Shown: positions 34,738 through 44,192 of the stretch, in pieces
How positions within the stretch are numbered: position 1 is the first letter of the stretch
How the letters are laid out: every line of letters begins with the position of its first letter
DNA from: an uncultured Rhodospirillales bacterium
GTDB taxonomy: Bacteria; Pseudomonadota; Alphaproteobacteria; ATCC43930; CGMCC-115725
DNA length: 59,587 bases
Assembly: GCA_903822185.1 (NCBI GenBank)
Contig: CAIJOA010000037.1
Location: forward strand, 1 to 59,587
Direction: 5' to 3'
Made by a program: the position numbers and the translations under genes
The notes under the pieces: generated by a model
What the model saw: only the letters and a program-made list of their open reading frames with translations
The model's database searches: none
What the model was told of the DNA's origin: nothing

Positions 34738-35898
34738 ATGCGAATGAAGATTTTGGCGCTTGCCGCCGCGGCACTGTTCGGGCTTGCAGGTTCGGTATCG
34801 GCCCAAGTGAAAATCGGTTTTATCACGACGCTATCGACGCCCGCCGGCTATCTCGGCGAAGACGCGCGCGACGGCTTCATGCTGGCGGCTTCGGAAGAAG
34901 GCGGCAAGCTGGGCGGCGTGCCGGTCCAGGTTTTGGTTCAGGACGACAAGCTCAATCCCGCAGACGGCAAGCAGATTGCCGAAAAATGGGCCGAGAGCGA
35001 ACATGTGAAATTGTTCTCGGGCATGATCTTCTCGAACGTCGCGGCGGCGGTCGTGCCGCAGTTGATGGAAGGCGGGGCAATCTATGTCAGCCCGAACGCC
35101 GGCCCGTCGAACTTCGCCGGCAAGGATTGCAAGCCGAACTATTACGTCGCCAGCTGGCAGAACGACAATCTGCATGAATCCGCCGGTGCGCTCGCGAAGA
35201 AGCTCGGCTTCAAGAAGATGGTCCTGCTCGCGCCGAACTATCAGGCCGGCAAGGACGCCATCACTGGCTTCAAGCGCACGTACGGCGGCGAGGTTATCGA
35301 CGAGATTTATACCAGCCTCGACCAGCTCGATTTCTCGACCGAGATCGCCCGCATCCGCGCGGCGAAGCCCGACGCCGTCTTCCAGTTCCATCCCGGCGGC
35401 CAGGGCATCGCGTTCTTGAAGCAATGGGCGCAATCGGGCTTGAAAGACCAGATTAAGATGGTCGTCGCCTCGCCGTCGTTAGAACAAAAGATCGTCTCGG
35501 CGGTGGGCGATGCGGCGCTTGGCATCTATGTCACCAGCCACTGGAACACCGACTTCGCCAACGACGCCAACAAAGCCTTCGTCAAAGGCTTCACCGCGAA
35601 ATACGGCCGCGAGCCGACGGTCTATGCCAGCCAGGGCTATGACACGGCGAAGCTCATTGGCGCCGCGCTCAAGGCGACGGGCGGCAAGCTTGATGCCGAC
35701 GCGTTCCGCGCCGCGATGATGAAGGCCGATGCGAAGCTGACGCGCGGCAAGTTCCTCTTCAACCGCAACCGCCATCCGATCCAAGATTGGTATCAGCTCG
35801 AAGCTGTCAAAGGTGCGGACGGCAAAGTGAAGCTGCAGACCGTCGGTAAGGTGCTCGAGAACCTTGCCGACGCCTACGCGCAGGACTGCAAGCTCTAA
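34738..35898 (+). CDS. Branched-chain amino-acid-type ABC substrate-binding protein
   Basis: A 386-residue periplasmic receptor of the Leu/Ile/Val-binding-protein type I fold. The signal peptide is residues 1-22 (cut SVSA|QV). The mature start VKIGFITTLSTPAGYLGEDARDGFMLA is typical, and the ligand-site segment SGMIFSNVAAAVVPQL follows. An AGGGGG site precedes the start. The operon continues with two permeases and two ATPases, giving a complete HAAT importer. Proximity to the exported amidohydrolase suggests the ligand may be an amino acid or amine-derived acid released there. Confidence 0.92.
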   Translation: MRMKILALAAAALFGLAGSVSAQVKIGFITTLSTPAGYLGEDARDGFMLAASEEGGKLGGVPVQVLVQDDKLNPADGKQIAEKWAESEHVKLFSGMIFSNVAAAVVPQLMEGGAIYVSPNAGPSNFAGKDCKPNYYVASWQNDNLHESAGALAKKLGFKKMVLLAPNYQAGKDAITGFKRTYGGEVIDEIYTSLDQLDFSTEIARIRAAKPDAVFQFHPGGQGIAFLKQWAQSGLKDQIKMVVASPSLEQKIVSAVGDAALGIYVTSHWNTDFANDANKAFVKGFTAKYGREPTVYASQGYDTAKLIGAALKATGGKLDADAFRAAMMKADAKLTRGKFLFNRNRHPIQDWYQLEAVKGADGKVKLQTVGKVLENLADAYAQDCKL

Positions 35899-35925
35899 GC
35901 GTTTGCGATCGAGGGTCAGCGCTCC

Positions 35926-36840
35926 GTGCAGCTATTCTTTGAGCAGTCATTGAATGGTCTGCAGTTCAGCCTGACCCTCTTCCTGCTGGCGGCGGGGTTG
36001 ACGCTCGTCTTCGGCATCATGGACGTCATCAACCTCGCGCATGGCTCTCTCTATATGGTGGGGGCCTATGCCGGAGCTTTAGTTGCGCAGCGTTTCGGGT
36101 CTTTCTGGATCGCCTTGCCGGCTGCGCTCATCGTCACCGCGCTTGTCGGTATGCTGCTCGAGCGGGTGATCATGCGGCATCTCTATGGCCGCGATCATCT
36201 GGCGCAGGTTTTGGCGACGTTCGGGCTCATTCTCTTTTTCAACGGCTTCGTCACCTGGGTCGCGGGGCGCTCGCCGCTATTGATGGATATCCCGCCGCAG
36301 CTTGGCGGCTACATCGAGATCATTCCCGGCGTTCCTTATCCCATGTATCGCCTGATGATCATCGTTCTGGGTATCGCCGTGGCGCTGGGATTGTGGTGGC
36401 TGGTGGCAGCAACGCGCATCGGCATGCTCATCCGCGCCAGCTCGGAACGGCGCGAGATCGTGTCGGCGCTCGGCATGGATGTCACGAAAATCTTCGCCCT
36501 GGTTTTCGCGCTCGGCGCGATTCTCGCCGGACTTGCTGGCGTCGTGATCGGCCCTATTCGTTCCGTACAGATCGGCATGGGCGAGCAAGTCTTGATCACG
36601 GCCTTCGTCGTTATCGTGGTCGGCGGCATCGGCTCGATCCGGGGGGCGTTTATCGGCTCGCTGCTCATCGGCATGTGCGACACGCTGGGCCGCGCCTACG
36701 CGCCGCTGTTTTTCAAAACGCAGTTTTCCGGTCAGGTCGCGGACGGCTTGGGCGCGACGACGGCGTCGTTCCTGATCTATCTGCTGATGGCGCTCGTTCT
36801 GATCGTGCGGCCGCGCGGCCTGTTTCCATCCGGGCGATGA
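35926..36840 (+). CDS. livH: Branched-chain amino-acid-type ABC permease, LivH
   Basis: A 304-residue membrane protein with about eight hydrophobic segments and the LivH hallmark GIMDVINLAHGSLYMVGAY near the N-terminus. The GSIRGAFIGSLLIG loop lies near the C-terminus. The GTG start has GAGGG upstream. The stop overlaps the next start (ATGA). It pairs with LivM. Confidence 0.93.
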   Translation: MQLFFEQSLNGLQFSLTLFLLAAGLTLVFGIMDVINLAHGSLYMVGAYAGALVAQRFGSFWIALPAALIVTALVGMLLERVIMRHLYGRDHLAQVLATFGLILFFNGFVTWVAGRSPLLMDIPPQLGGYIEIIPGVPYPMYRLMIIVLGIAVALGLWWLVAATRIGMLIRASSERREIVSALGMDVTKIFALVFALGAILAGLAGVVIGPIRSVQIGMGEQVLITAFVVIVVGGIGSIRGAFIGSLLIGMCDTLGRAYAPLFFKTQFSGQVADGLGATTASFLIYLLMALVLIVRPRGLFPSGR

Positions 36841-37811
36841 TGTTCTCTCCGACACCGCGCAAGCTTGCCGCGCTCGCGATCATCCTGGTTCTTCTCGCCG
36901 TTCCCTTCTGGGCCGCCGCCAGCGGCAGTAACTACGTTGTCACCTTCGCGTCGCGGATCGTGATCTACGCGATGGTCTGCGTCAGCCTCCAATCGATTGT
37001 CGGGCAGGCAGGGCTCGTCAGTTTCGGTCATTCGCTTTATTTCGGGCTGGGCGGCTATGTCGTCGCGCTCGCATCGTTTCATCTCGGCGAAGGCATTCCC
37101 TTGCTGGGCTGGTCGGGCAGTAACGAGGCGCTGGTGGTGTGGCCGCTGGCGATGGCGGTTTGTGCGTTCGCGGCGCTGATCTTCGGCGCGCTCTCGCTGC
37201 GCACCACCGGCGTCTATTTCATAATGATCACGCTCGCCTTTGCGCAGATGGTGTTTTTCATCTTCGTCGGACTCAAATTTTACGGCGGCACGGACGGCTT
37301 GCCTTTGAACGCGCGGAATCTGTTTGCCGGCCAGCGTATCGTCGATCCGGTGACCTTCTACGGTATCTGCGTTGCCTGCCTTGGGCTCGTGATGCTGTTC
37401 TGCTGGCGGTTGTCGCGGTCTCGTTTTGGTCTCGTCTTGCGCGGGGCGGCGGCAAGCGAACGCCGTACGCTCTCTTTGGGCTTCCCGGTTTATGCCTATC
37501 GCTTGGCCGCCTGCGTCATGGCCGGCGCGATGGGGGGGCTCGCCGGCGCGCTCTGGGCCAACCTCAATCGTTTCGTTTCGCCAGACATGCTTTCGTGGCT
37601 GCGCTCGGGTGAGTTTCTGGTCATCATCGTCTTGGGAGGGCTCTCGTCGCCTTTCGGTCCCATCGTCGGCGCGGCGGCGGTCCTGATCATAGAATCCGTG
37701 CTCTCCGGTTGGACCGACCGATGGGAAGTCATCTTCGGTCCTTTCATTGTTCTGGTCGCGTTGTTTGCGCCGAACGGACTCTGGGGCTTGCTGCGGTCGC
37801 GTCGATCATGA
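36837..37811 (+). CDS. livM: Branched-chain amino-acid-type ABC permease, LivM
   Basis: A 324-residue permease with about nine hydrophobic segments. QAGLVSFGHSLYFGLGGYVVAL and GLSSPFGPIVGAAAV are the LivM signatures. The start is ATG at 36837 overlapping the livH stop; a much longer in-frame extension upstream overlaps livH and is not real. The stop overlaps livG (ATGA at 37808). Confidence 0.93.
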   Translation: MMFSPTPRKLAALAIILVLLAVPFWAAASGSNYVVTFASRIVIYAMVCVSLQSIVGQAGLVSFGHSLYFGLGGYVVALASFHLGEGIPLLGWSGSNEALVVWPLAMAVCAFAALIFGALSLRTTGVYFIMITLAFAQMVFFIFVGLKFYGGTDGLPLNARNLFAGQRIVDPVTFYGICVACLGLVMLFCWRLSRSRFGLVLRGAAASERRTLSLGFPVYAYRLAACVMAGAMGGLAGALWANLNRFVSPDMLSWLRSGEFLVIIVLGGLSSPFGPIVGAAAVLIIESVLSGWTDRWEVIFGPFIVLVALFAPNGLWGLLRSRRS

Positions 37812-38560
37812 CGGCGATGCTCGAACTTCGCGGCGTGACGAAAAGCTTCGCCGGCTTGCGCGCCAACAACAATGTCAGCCTCACGGTCGATCGCCACGAA
37901 TGCCACGCCGTGATCGGCCCGAATGGCGCCGGCAAAAGCACGCTCGTCGCGCAGATCGCGGGCGAACTCGCACCCGACGAGGGCCGTGTCCTCTTCGAAA
38001 CGGATGATGTGACCGGATGGTCGGTGCCGCGCCGCGCGCGCTGGGGGCTGGCGCGTTCCTTTCAAATGACCGAACTGTTGAAAGGCATGACCGCGGAGGA
38101 CAATGTCGCGCTGGCGATCCAGGCACGACGCGGCCACTCGTTCCGGTTCTTCCGCAATGCTTTGCGCGACCGTTCGCTGCGCGAACCCGCGCGCGCCGCG
38201 CTCGAAACGATCGGCCTTGGCGATAAGGCCGATATTCGGATCGAGGAACTGTCGCATGGCGAGCGGCGGCAGGTCGAACTGGCGATCGCGCTCGCCGCCG
38301 AACCGAAACTCATGCTGCTCGATGAACCGATGGCGGGATTGGGATCGGGCGAGGCTGCACGCATGATCGATATTCTGACGGCGTTGAAAGGCCGGATGAC
38401 GATCCTTTTCGTCGAGCATGACATGGCCGCGGTCTTTGCCTTGGCGGATCGTATCTCGGTGCTGGTCGCGGGTGCGGTGATCTGTACCGGTACGCCCGAC
38501 ATGGTTCGCGCCGACGCGGCGGTTCAGGCGGCCTATCTCGGCAATGATGAAGATATCTGA
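37808..38560 (+). CDS. livG: Branched-chain amino-acid-type ABC ATPase, LivG
   Basis: A 250-residue ATPase with Walker A GPNGAGKST, signature LSHGERRQ and Walker B LMLLDEPMAGL. ARSFQMTELLKGMTAEDNV is the LivG-type Q-loop region. The start overlaps the livM stop, and the stop shares a base with the livF start (TGATG). It energises LivHM together with LivF. Confidence 0.93.
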   Translation: MTAMLELRGVTKSFAGLRANNNVSLTVDRHECHAVIGPNGAGKSTLVAQIAGELAPDEGRVLFETDDVTGWSVPRRARWGLARSFQMTELLKGMTAEDNVALAIQARRGHSFRFFRNALRDRSLREPARAALETIGLGDKADIRIEELSHGERRQVELAIALAAEPKLMLLDEPMAGLGSGEAARMIDILTALKGRMTILFVEHDMAAVFALADRISVLVAGAVICTGTPDMVRADAAVQAAYLGNDEDI

Positions 38561-39261
38561 TGCTGAAGGTTGAAAACCTCGAAGCCGGTTACGGCTCAGC
38601 TCAGGTTCTTTTCGGCGTCGATGTCGCGGTAAGGGAAGCGGAGGCCGTCGCCTTGATCGGGCGCAACGGCATGGGCAAGACAACCACGATCCGCAGCATC
38701 ATGGGCTTGATCCGGCCAAGCGCGGGCACGATCGCTTTCCATGAAGATCGGATCGACGCCCTCGCGCCGCACGTCATCGCCCGGAAAGGAATTGGATTGG
38801 TGCCCGAGGGCCGCCAGATATTCTCGAAGTTAAGCGTCGAGGAAAATCTGGTCGCGACCGCGTTCGCCGGGCACGGCACGGCACCGCAATGGACGCTGCA
38901 ACGCGTCTTCACACAATTCCCGCGCCTGTTCGAACACCGCCGTCAAAGCGGTGCTTCCCTGTCGGGCGGGGAACAACAGATGTTGGCCATCGCACGGGCG
39001 CTGATGACCAATCCCCGGCTGCTCATCCTCGATGAAGCGACCGAAGGGCTTGCGCCGAAAGTGCGTCAGGAAATTTGGCAGGCGCTGATGACGATCAAGG
39101 CCGAAGGACTGTCGCTGCTGATTGTCGATCGCAATATCGACGCTCTGCTGCGCTTTACCGATCGTCAGTACGTGATGGCGAAGGGAAAGGTCGTTTGGTC
39201 TGGAACGGCGGCCGACCTGCGCGATCAACGTACAACCGTCGAAGGCTGGATGAGTGTTTAA
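38560..39261 (+). CDS. livF: Branched-chain amino-acid-type ABC ATPase, LivF
   Basis: A 233-residue ATPase with Walker A GRNGMGKTT (the LivF form), VPEGRQIFSKLSVEENL, signature LSGGEQQM and Walker B LLILDEATEGL. It ends the liv operon. The next minus-strand gene remnant ends 18 bp away, with no obvious terminator between them. Confidence 0.93.
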   Translation: MLKVENLEAGYGSAQVLFGVDVAVREAEAVALIGRNGMGKTTTIRSIMGLIRPSAGTIAFHEDRIDALAPHVIARKGIGLVPEGRQIFSKLSVEENLVATAFAGHGTAPQWTLQRVFTQFPRLFEHRRQSGASLSGGEQQMLAIARALMTNPRLLILDEATEGLAPKVRQEIWQALMTIKAEGLSLLIVDRNIDALLRFTDRQYVMAKGKVVWSGTAADLRDQRTTVEGWMSV

Positions 39262-39279
39262 CCCATCCAGCCCTGATGC

Positions 39280-39837
39280 TTACGGTTTTGCCGGAACAAA
39301 CTTCGTGGTCAGAATCTGATCGTCCGTCGGCTTCGTCGGCAGAATGTCGAGCTCGACGAAAGAGTTTTTCAGAACTTCGAGGCCCGCCGGGTCAAACACG
39401 CCATCGGGGCTCATCGTCTTGATCTCGAAGTCATAAGCCTTGTCCATGACCGCGCGCGAGCGGTTGAAGACTTTCGCCGAGATATCGACGGTCTTCTCGC
39501 GGTTTTCGCGCATGTAGGCGACCGTGGCGAAGAAGCCTTTGAGGAACCGCTTGACCACCTCGGGACGTTCCTTGACGGTGGTCTGGCTGGCATAGGCGGT
39601 CTGGGTGATCATCGTCGGGGCATATTTGCCCATCTCGGTGATAACGCGGCCCCGGCCGGCTTCTTCCATCTGAAAACCGACTTCGGTCGCGGTCATGATG
39701 CCGTCGATCTGATGCGCGAGGGAGGCGGTGATGCTGGCTTCGACACTGCCCAGCGCAACGCCTTTGACGCCGCCTTTGCCCCAGCCTTCGCCGACCGCCA
39801 ACTGCCGCACCAGCCAATCTGTCCGGCCCGTCGTCGT
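39280..39837 (-). pseudogene. 3' remnant of an ABC substrate-binding protein gene (N-terminus deleted)
   Basis: About 185 codons of a NMT1-type binding protein remain. The frame reads TGRTDWLVRQLAVGEGWG, then a VEASITASLAHQIDGIMTATE segment, then KERPEVVKRFLKGFFATVAYM, and ends KFVPAKP with a normal stop. These are the middle and C-terminal parts of the family; the signal peptide and first domain (about 150 residues) are missing. Upstream of about 39830 the frame passes into low-similarity sequence (PALATTT), exactly where a plus-strand CheC-like fragment begins. The longest start codon available is an internal GTG at 39810. It cannot make a functional receptor. Confidence 0.8.
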
Positions 39838-39839
39838 CG

Positions 39840-40016
39840 CAAGAGCTGGTGTTGTTTCTGTACATCAACTTTTCGGTCAAGGGCCGCGACATTCGCGGTT
39901 ACATAACCCTCTTGATGGGGTTGCCGGCACTGACGTCGCTCAAGATATTGATCCGCGAATTGATCGCGCGGACCGCGGATATCGATGGGCAATTGAAGAC
40001 AGATGCCGCGTCCTGA
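39840..40016 (+). pseudogene. 3' remnant of a CheC/CheX-like phosphatase gene
   Basis: The plus-strand frame reads ELVLFLYINFSVKGRDIRGY, then a MGLPALTSLKILIRELIAR segment, ending TDAAS with a stop at 40014-40016. It aligns by eye with the last 45 residues of the intact CheC-like protein at 42330-42956 (GVVLFIRIDFSIKGREISGY, SMASLKMLVAEFIRR). No start codon or N-terminal part with the catalytic motifs exists upstream. Its stop overlaps the start of the hybrid kinase by 14 nt, so it was probably the first gene of that operon before deletion. Confidence 0.75.
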
Positions 40017-42333
40017 CGGCCTGCCGATAGCGAGCGTCCTCGATGCTCTCGACATCGGCCTTATCGTCTTCGATGGCGAAGTCTGCGTTCAGGCTTGGAA
40101 TGAATGGATGGTGTCGGCATCCGGTGTCGCCGCCGACACTGCCTACGGTAAGCGTCTCGACGAAATTTTCCCGGGTTTGGAAGTCCCCCGTTTATCGATG
40201 GCGATTGAAGGCGCTCTCGAAAGCGGCACGTCGAGCATTCTGACCCATTCGCTGCATACGGGGATTTTTCCGCTCAGGACCCGGTCGGGTCGGGTCATGA
40301 TCCACAATGTCAGCATTCGCCCCGGCGACGGCGAAGTCGCGCGTTGCATCGTTCAGATTTCCGATGTGACGATGGCGGCGGAGCGGGAAGGCGTTCTGCG
40401 CAAAAGACAGAATGCCCGCTATGACGCGGTCGCCGAAAGCGCGCTCGATGCGATTCTGACCTTGGATATCGACGGCAAGATTCGCCTGGCGAATCCCGCT
40501 GCGGCGAAGGAGTTCGGTTACGGTCCGGACGAGTTGATCGGTCAGCCGATTACGCTTCTTTTCGACAAGGATGATGCGACCTGGAAAACGGCCTGGGCCG
40601 CGCTTGTCGATGGCGCTTCCTTGGGCTTGGGCCGGCCGATCGAATTGGTCGCGCTACGCAAGAATGGTTCACCGAGCTATTTGGAAATGCCCGCTTCCGC
40701 GTGGAAGGCCGATTCACGGACCTTCTTCACGGCCATTTTGCGCAACGTGAATGAACGGCGTTTGGCCGAAGAAGCGTTGAGACGCCTCAATCAAACGCTG
40801 GAGCAGCGGGTCGAGGAACGCACCGCCGATCGTGATCGCATGTGGCGCCTGTCCACCGACGTGATGTTGGTGGCGCGGCTCGATGGCATCATCACGGCGA
40901 CCAATCCGGCTTGGACGAATCTTCTGGGATGGGAGGCGGCGCGTCTCCAAGGCTCGCAGCTCAGAAACTTCGTCGTACCCGATGACCAGCCGAAGCTCGA
41001 TGCGGGGTTGGACGCGCTGACGAAACATGCGGTGCCATCTTTCTTCGAGTTAAGAGTCAGAACCCGTGACGGTGGAAGCCGGTGGATTGCCTGGAGCGCG
41101 GTTGTCGAAGGCGATTTTCTTCATGCCGTCGGCCGCGACATTACCGCCGAGCGCGAAGCATCCGAAGCGTTGCGGCTGGCCGAAGAGGCGCTGCGCCATT
41201 CGCAAAAGATGGAGGCGATCGGCCAGCTAACCGGCGGCATCGCCCATGATTTCAACAATCTGTTGGCCGGCATCATCGGGTCGATGGATATTCTGAAACG
41301 GCGGATCGCCAGCAAGCGCTACGCGGAAGTCGATAAGTTCGTCGATGCGGCGGTCAGCTCGGCCAACCGCGCGGCGGCCCTGACGCATCGGCTCCTTGCT
41401 TTCGCGCGGCACCAGCCTTTGGACCCGCGTGCTCTTGACGTTAATCGCCTTGTCTCGGGAACAGAAGATTTGCTTCGCCGTAGTATCGGCGAACAAATCG
41501 AAATTCGTCTCCAATTGAACGCCGATGTCTGGCCGATCCTGGCGGACGCCAATCAGCTTGAAAACGCGCTGCTCAATCTTTCGATCAACAGCCGCGACGC
41601 AATGCCGTCGGGCGGCCGTCTCCTGATCGAGACGGCCAATGCGCATTTGGCGAAGACCGACCGGCTTGGTCCGTCCGAGATGGAGCCCGGCGATTACACC
41701 GTCATCTGCGTGACCGACTCCGGCACCGGCATGTCGCAGGACACCATCGTCAAAGCCTTCGATCCGTTCTTTACGACCAAGCCGATCGGCGCCGGAACCG
41801 GCCTTGGTCTCTCGATGGTTTATGGTTTCGTGAAGCAATCGCATGGCCATGTGCGCATCGAAAGCGAGATCGGAAAAGGCACCACCGTCAAACTCTATCT
41901 CCCCCGTCACCGCGGCGTCCTGTCGGATGAAATCGTTCATGACTCAGTCGAGCTACCGCATGGTTCGGGCGAGCGCGTTTTGCTGGTCGAGGACGATCCG
42001 TCGGTGCGCCTTCTGGTCGCGGAGCTTTTGCGCGAACTCGGCTATACCTGCGTCGAGGCGGGTGACAGCACGGAGGCGCTCCCGATTTTGACGTCTAAAA
42101 CGCATCTCGATCTCATGATCACCGATGTCGGTTTGCCCGGCATGAACGGGCGGCAATTGGCCGAGATCGCGCGACAGCATCATCCCGGCCTCAAAATTCT
42201 CCTCGTAACCGGCTACGCCGAGCACGCGATGGTCCGCACCGGGTTTCTTGGTCCCGACATGGAAATGGTGACAAAGCCTTTTGCGGTGGATGCCCTGGCC
42301 GTGAAGATCCGTGAAATGATTGCCTCGTCATGA
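40003..42333 (+). CDS. Hybrid sensor histidine kinase with three PAS domains and a receiver
   Basis: A 776-residue soluble kinase; no membrane segment is seen. Order: PAS-like 1 (about 8-115), PAS 2 (about 133-245), a coiled-coil linker ([19 protein letters not shown]), PAS 3 (about 281-388), HisKA with phospho-acceptor H415 in [13 protein letters not shown], and HATPase (N box [13 protein letters not shown]1 [10 protein letters not shown]2 GAGTGLGLS). The C-terminal receiver has acidic pair D664/D665, phospho-acceptor D708 and K758. The start overlaps the truncated CheC remnant, and the stop overlaps the intact CheC-like gene (ATGA). A cytoplasmic signal is likely sensed. The deletion upstream may have removed its native promoter, and no terminal response regulator is encoded nearby. 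Confidence 0.92.
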   Translation: MPRPDGLPIASVLDALDIGLIVFDGEVCVQAWNEWMVSASGVAADTAYGKRLDEIFPGLEVPRLSMAIEGALESGTSSILTHSLHTGIFPLRTRSGRVMIHNVSIRPGDGEVARCIVQISDVTMAAEREGVLRKRQNARYDAVAESALDAILTLDIDGKIRLANPAAAKEFGYGPDELIGQPITLLFDKDDATWKTAWAALVDGASLGLGRPIELVALRKNGSPSYLEMPASAWKADSRTFFTAILRNVNERRLAEEALRRLNQTLEQRVEERTADRDRMWRLSTDVMLVARLDGIITATNPAWTNLLGWEAARLQGSQLRNFVVPDDQPKLDAGLDALTKHAVPSFFELRVRTRDGGSRWIAWSAVVEGDFLHAVGRDITAEREASEALRLAEEALRHSQKMEAIGQLTGGIAHDFNNLLAGIIGSMDILKRRIASKRYAEVDKFVDAAVSSANRAAALTHRLLAFARHQPLDPRALDVNRLVSGTEDLLRRSIGEQIEIRLQLNADVWPILADANQLENALLNLSINSRDAMPSGGRLLIETANAHLAKTDRLGPSEMEPGDYTVICVTDSGTGMSQDTIVKAFDPFFTTKPIGAGTGLGLSMVYGFVKQSHGHVRIESEIGKGTTVKLYLPRHRGVLSDEIVHDSVELPHGSGERVLLVEDDPSVRLLVAELLRELGYTCVEAGDSTEALPILTSKTHLDLMITDVGLPGMNGRQLAEIARQHHPGLKILLVTGYAEHAMVRTGFLGPDMEMVTKPFAVDALAVKIREMIASS

Positions 42334-42956
42334 CCGGCGCCGAAGACGTCAATCTCGCAGAGCTTGAACTCGATGCGTTGACCGAACTGGTCAATATCGG
42401 TGTCGGCCGCGCTGCTTTGAATCTGCATCATCTCGTCGGTGAACAGGTTCTGCTCTCGGTGCCTTCGGTGGCGATTTTGTCGCGTGCCGATGCCTCGGCG
42501 CTGGTCGATCAACAAAAGTCGTCGCTGCTGATTGCCGTTCGGCAAGCTTTTGAAGGCGAGTTTTCGGGCTGTGCGCTGTTGATCTTCCCCGAAACCAACA
42601 GCCTTGAGTTGGTTCGTGCCGTGACCGGGGGACATTTGTCGCTCGAAGATATCGTCGAATTGGAGCACGAGGCGCTGGCTGAAATCGGGAATATCATCCT
42701 GAACGGCTATGTGGCAACTCTCGCCAATCTTTTGCAACGCAGCTTGACGATGTCGTTGCCGGAAATCGTTCGCGGCAGCGGTGACGATATTTTCGATCTG
42801 GCGACGGAACGCGCGATCGGCGTCGTGTTATTCATCCGCATCGATTTCAGCATCAAAGGCCGCGAAATAAGCGGCTATGTCGCCATGGTGATGGATGTGC
42901 TGTCGATGGCCTCGCTGAAGATGCTCGTCGCCGAATTCATCCGGCGCTCCACTTAG
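42330..42956 (+). CDS. CheC-type phosphatase
   Basis: A 208-residue CheC/CheX/FliY-family protein with two phosphatase motifs. The first is D15-x3-E19-x2-N22 (DALTELVNIG). The second is E114-x3-E118-x2-N121 (EALAEIGNI), where Glu replaces the usual Asp/Ser. The family dephosphorylates receiver domains. The start overlaps the hybrid kinase stop (ATGA), so the natural target is probably that kinase's receiver or its unseen partner rather than CheY, as no other chemotaxis genes are present. The stop lies within a perfect 15-bp hairpin. Confidence 0.85.
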   Translation: MTGAEDVNLAELELDALTELVNIGVGRAALNLHHLVGEQVLLSVPSVAILSRADASALVDQQKSSLLIAVRQAFEGEFSGCALLIFPETNSLELVRAVTGGHLSLEDIVELEHEALAEIGNIILNGYVATLANLLQRSLTMSLPEIVRGSGDDIFDLATERAIGVVLFIRIDFSIKGREISGYVAMVMDVLSMASLKMLVAEFIRRST

Positions 42957-42970
42957 CGCCGGATGAATTC
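42933..42970. terminator. Perfect 15-bp hairpin between convergent genes
   Basis: GAATTCATCCGGCGC (42933-42947) and GCGCCGGATGAATTC (42956-42970) flank an 8-nt loop and span the CheC stop codon. No T tract follows directly on either strand, so it may be a bidirectional, factor-assisted terminator or an mRNA end-protector. Confidence 0.6.
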
Positions 42971-42976
42971 GGGCAG

Positions 42977-43987
42977 CTATTTTATGTACTTGTTGTCGAT
43001 CAACGGTCCGTAATCTTTCAGCTTTTCTTCGGCCTTCAGGAAACCGGCGGCGATATTCATGCGGTCGCCGTTTTCCATCGCCAGCGGATCGACGCGCGGC
43101 GGATCGTTTTCGGCGTCCTTCAGCGCGTCATAGGCCATGCCGAGAACATTGTCGTCATAGGCCGGAAAACGCTTTTTCATTTCGACCATCGTTTTGTCGC
43201 GGTCGGTCATGACGACTTTGATGCCTTGCTGCATGCCGTTCATGAACTTGGTGCAGATATCGGCATGCGCGGGACAATAATCCTCGCGCACGGTCACGAT
43301 CGAAGCCGCAATCGGGAAGAAGCTCGTCGGTTCGCCCTTTGTCGGGTCGGAAACCATCACACCCGACCCGTCAGCCATGACCTGTTGCGCATAAGGCATG
43401 GCGTTCGAGAAACCGTCGATACGTTTGGTCTTCCATGCGGCCATCAGGTCCGCCGGCAGCATCGTCGGCGTTTCGATATCGCTTGGGTCAATATGCGCTT
43501 CGTAGGCGACCGACTTCAGCACTGCATCTGGTAGGGAGCCGATCGAGGTGATCGCGATCTTGCGGCCTTTGAGGATTTTCGCGCGTTCGCTTAATGGCGC
43601 GTTGGGATCGAAATGGGCTGCGTCGGCGATGTCCTTCCGGATCATCACCCACTCCATCGTCTTTTTGACGCCGGCGCCGATCGCTTGCATATGCTGCCCA
43701 TGCGACCAGCCGCGCGTGATCGCGTCGGACGAACCGATCGCGATCTGGACCGAGCCATTGATGACGGCGTTGTTCGTGCCGACACCCGGCAGGACGATGG
43801 TTTTGACCTCAAGCCCTTGGTCGGCCCAGAAGTGCAAACTGTCGGCGAGATAAAGCGACATGAACGAGATGTTGACCGACGGCAACGCGATGGTGATTTG
43901 GGTCGGCTCCGCCCGTGCTGTCGCCGCCGCGAGTGTTGCCCCGGCCAGCGCCAGAACCGCAGAACTCATTAATCCACGCATCGCCAT
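42977..43987 (-). CDS. Orphan ABC substrate-binding protein (NMT1 type)
   Basis: A 336-residue exported receptor. The signal peptide is residues 1-26 (cut ATARA|EP), and the mature start ITIALPSVNISFMSLYLADSLHFW is typical of NMT1/SsuA-like receptors. A GGGAGG site 7 nt before the ATG at 43987 fixes the start. There is no permease or ATPase beside it; the importer at 47806-49417 has its own receptor. It is divergent from the haloacetate-dehalogenase-like gene across 205 bp and may capture that enzyme's substrate. Confidence 0.87.
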   Translation of the reverse strand: MAMRGLMSSAVLALAGATLAAATARAEPTQITIALPSVNISFMSLYLADSLHFWADQGLEVKTIVLPGVGTNNAVINGSVQIAIGSSDAITRGWSHGQHMQAIGAGVKKTMEWVMIRKDIADAAHFDPNAPLSERAKILKGRKIAITSIGSLPDAVLKSVAYEAHIDPSDIETPTMLPADLMAAWKTKRIDGFSNAMPYAQQVMADGSGVMVSDPTKGEPTSFFPIAASIVTVREDYCPAHADICTKFMNGMQQGIKVVMTDRDKTMVEMKKRFPAYDDNVLGMAYDALKDAENDPPRVDPLAMENGDRMNIAAGFLKAEEKLKDYGPLIDNKYIK

Positions 43988-44192
43988 GATCGACCTCCCA
44001 TTTCACGAAGTTTTGGAATAAGCAGCTTTTGATCAGCGATAACCACATCAGAGCCTGCTGCGAATTCGGCCCGAAAGGTACCGTTTCGCCGATGGTTCGG
44101 CAAGATCGCATGCCGTCCTCGCTGCGATGGATTTGAGGGTGGGCTCCCGATACCATCGGAGATCAGAACAAGGCGGATGAGGGGGAGGGTAG

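Noticed and set aside
36393-36836. Long N-terminal extension of LivM
   Set aside because: It overlaps livH out of frame, and LivM proteins begin at the ATGA overlap at 36837.
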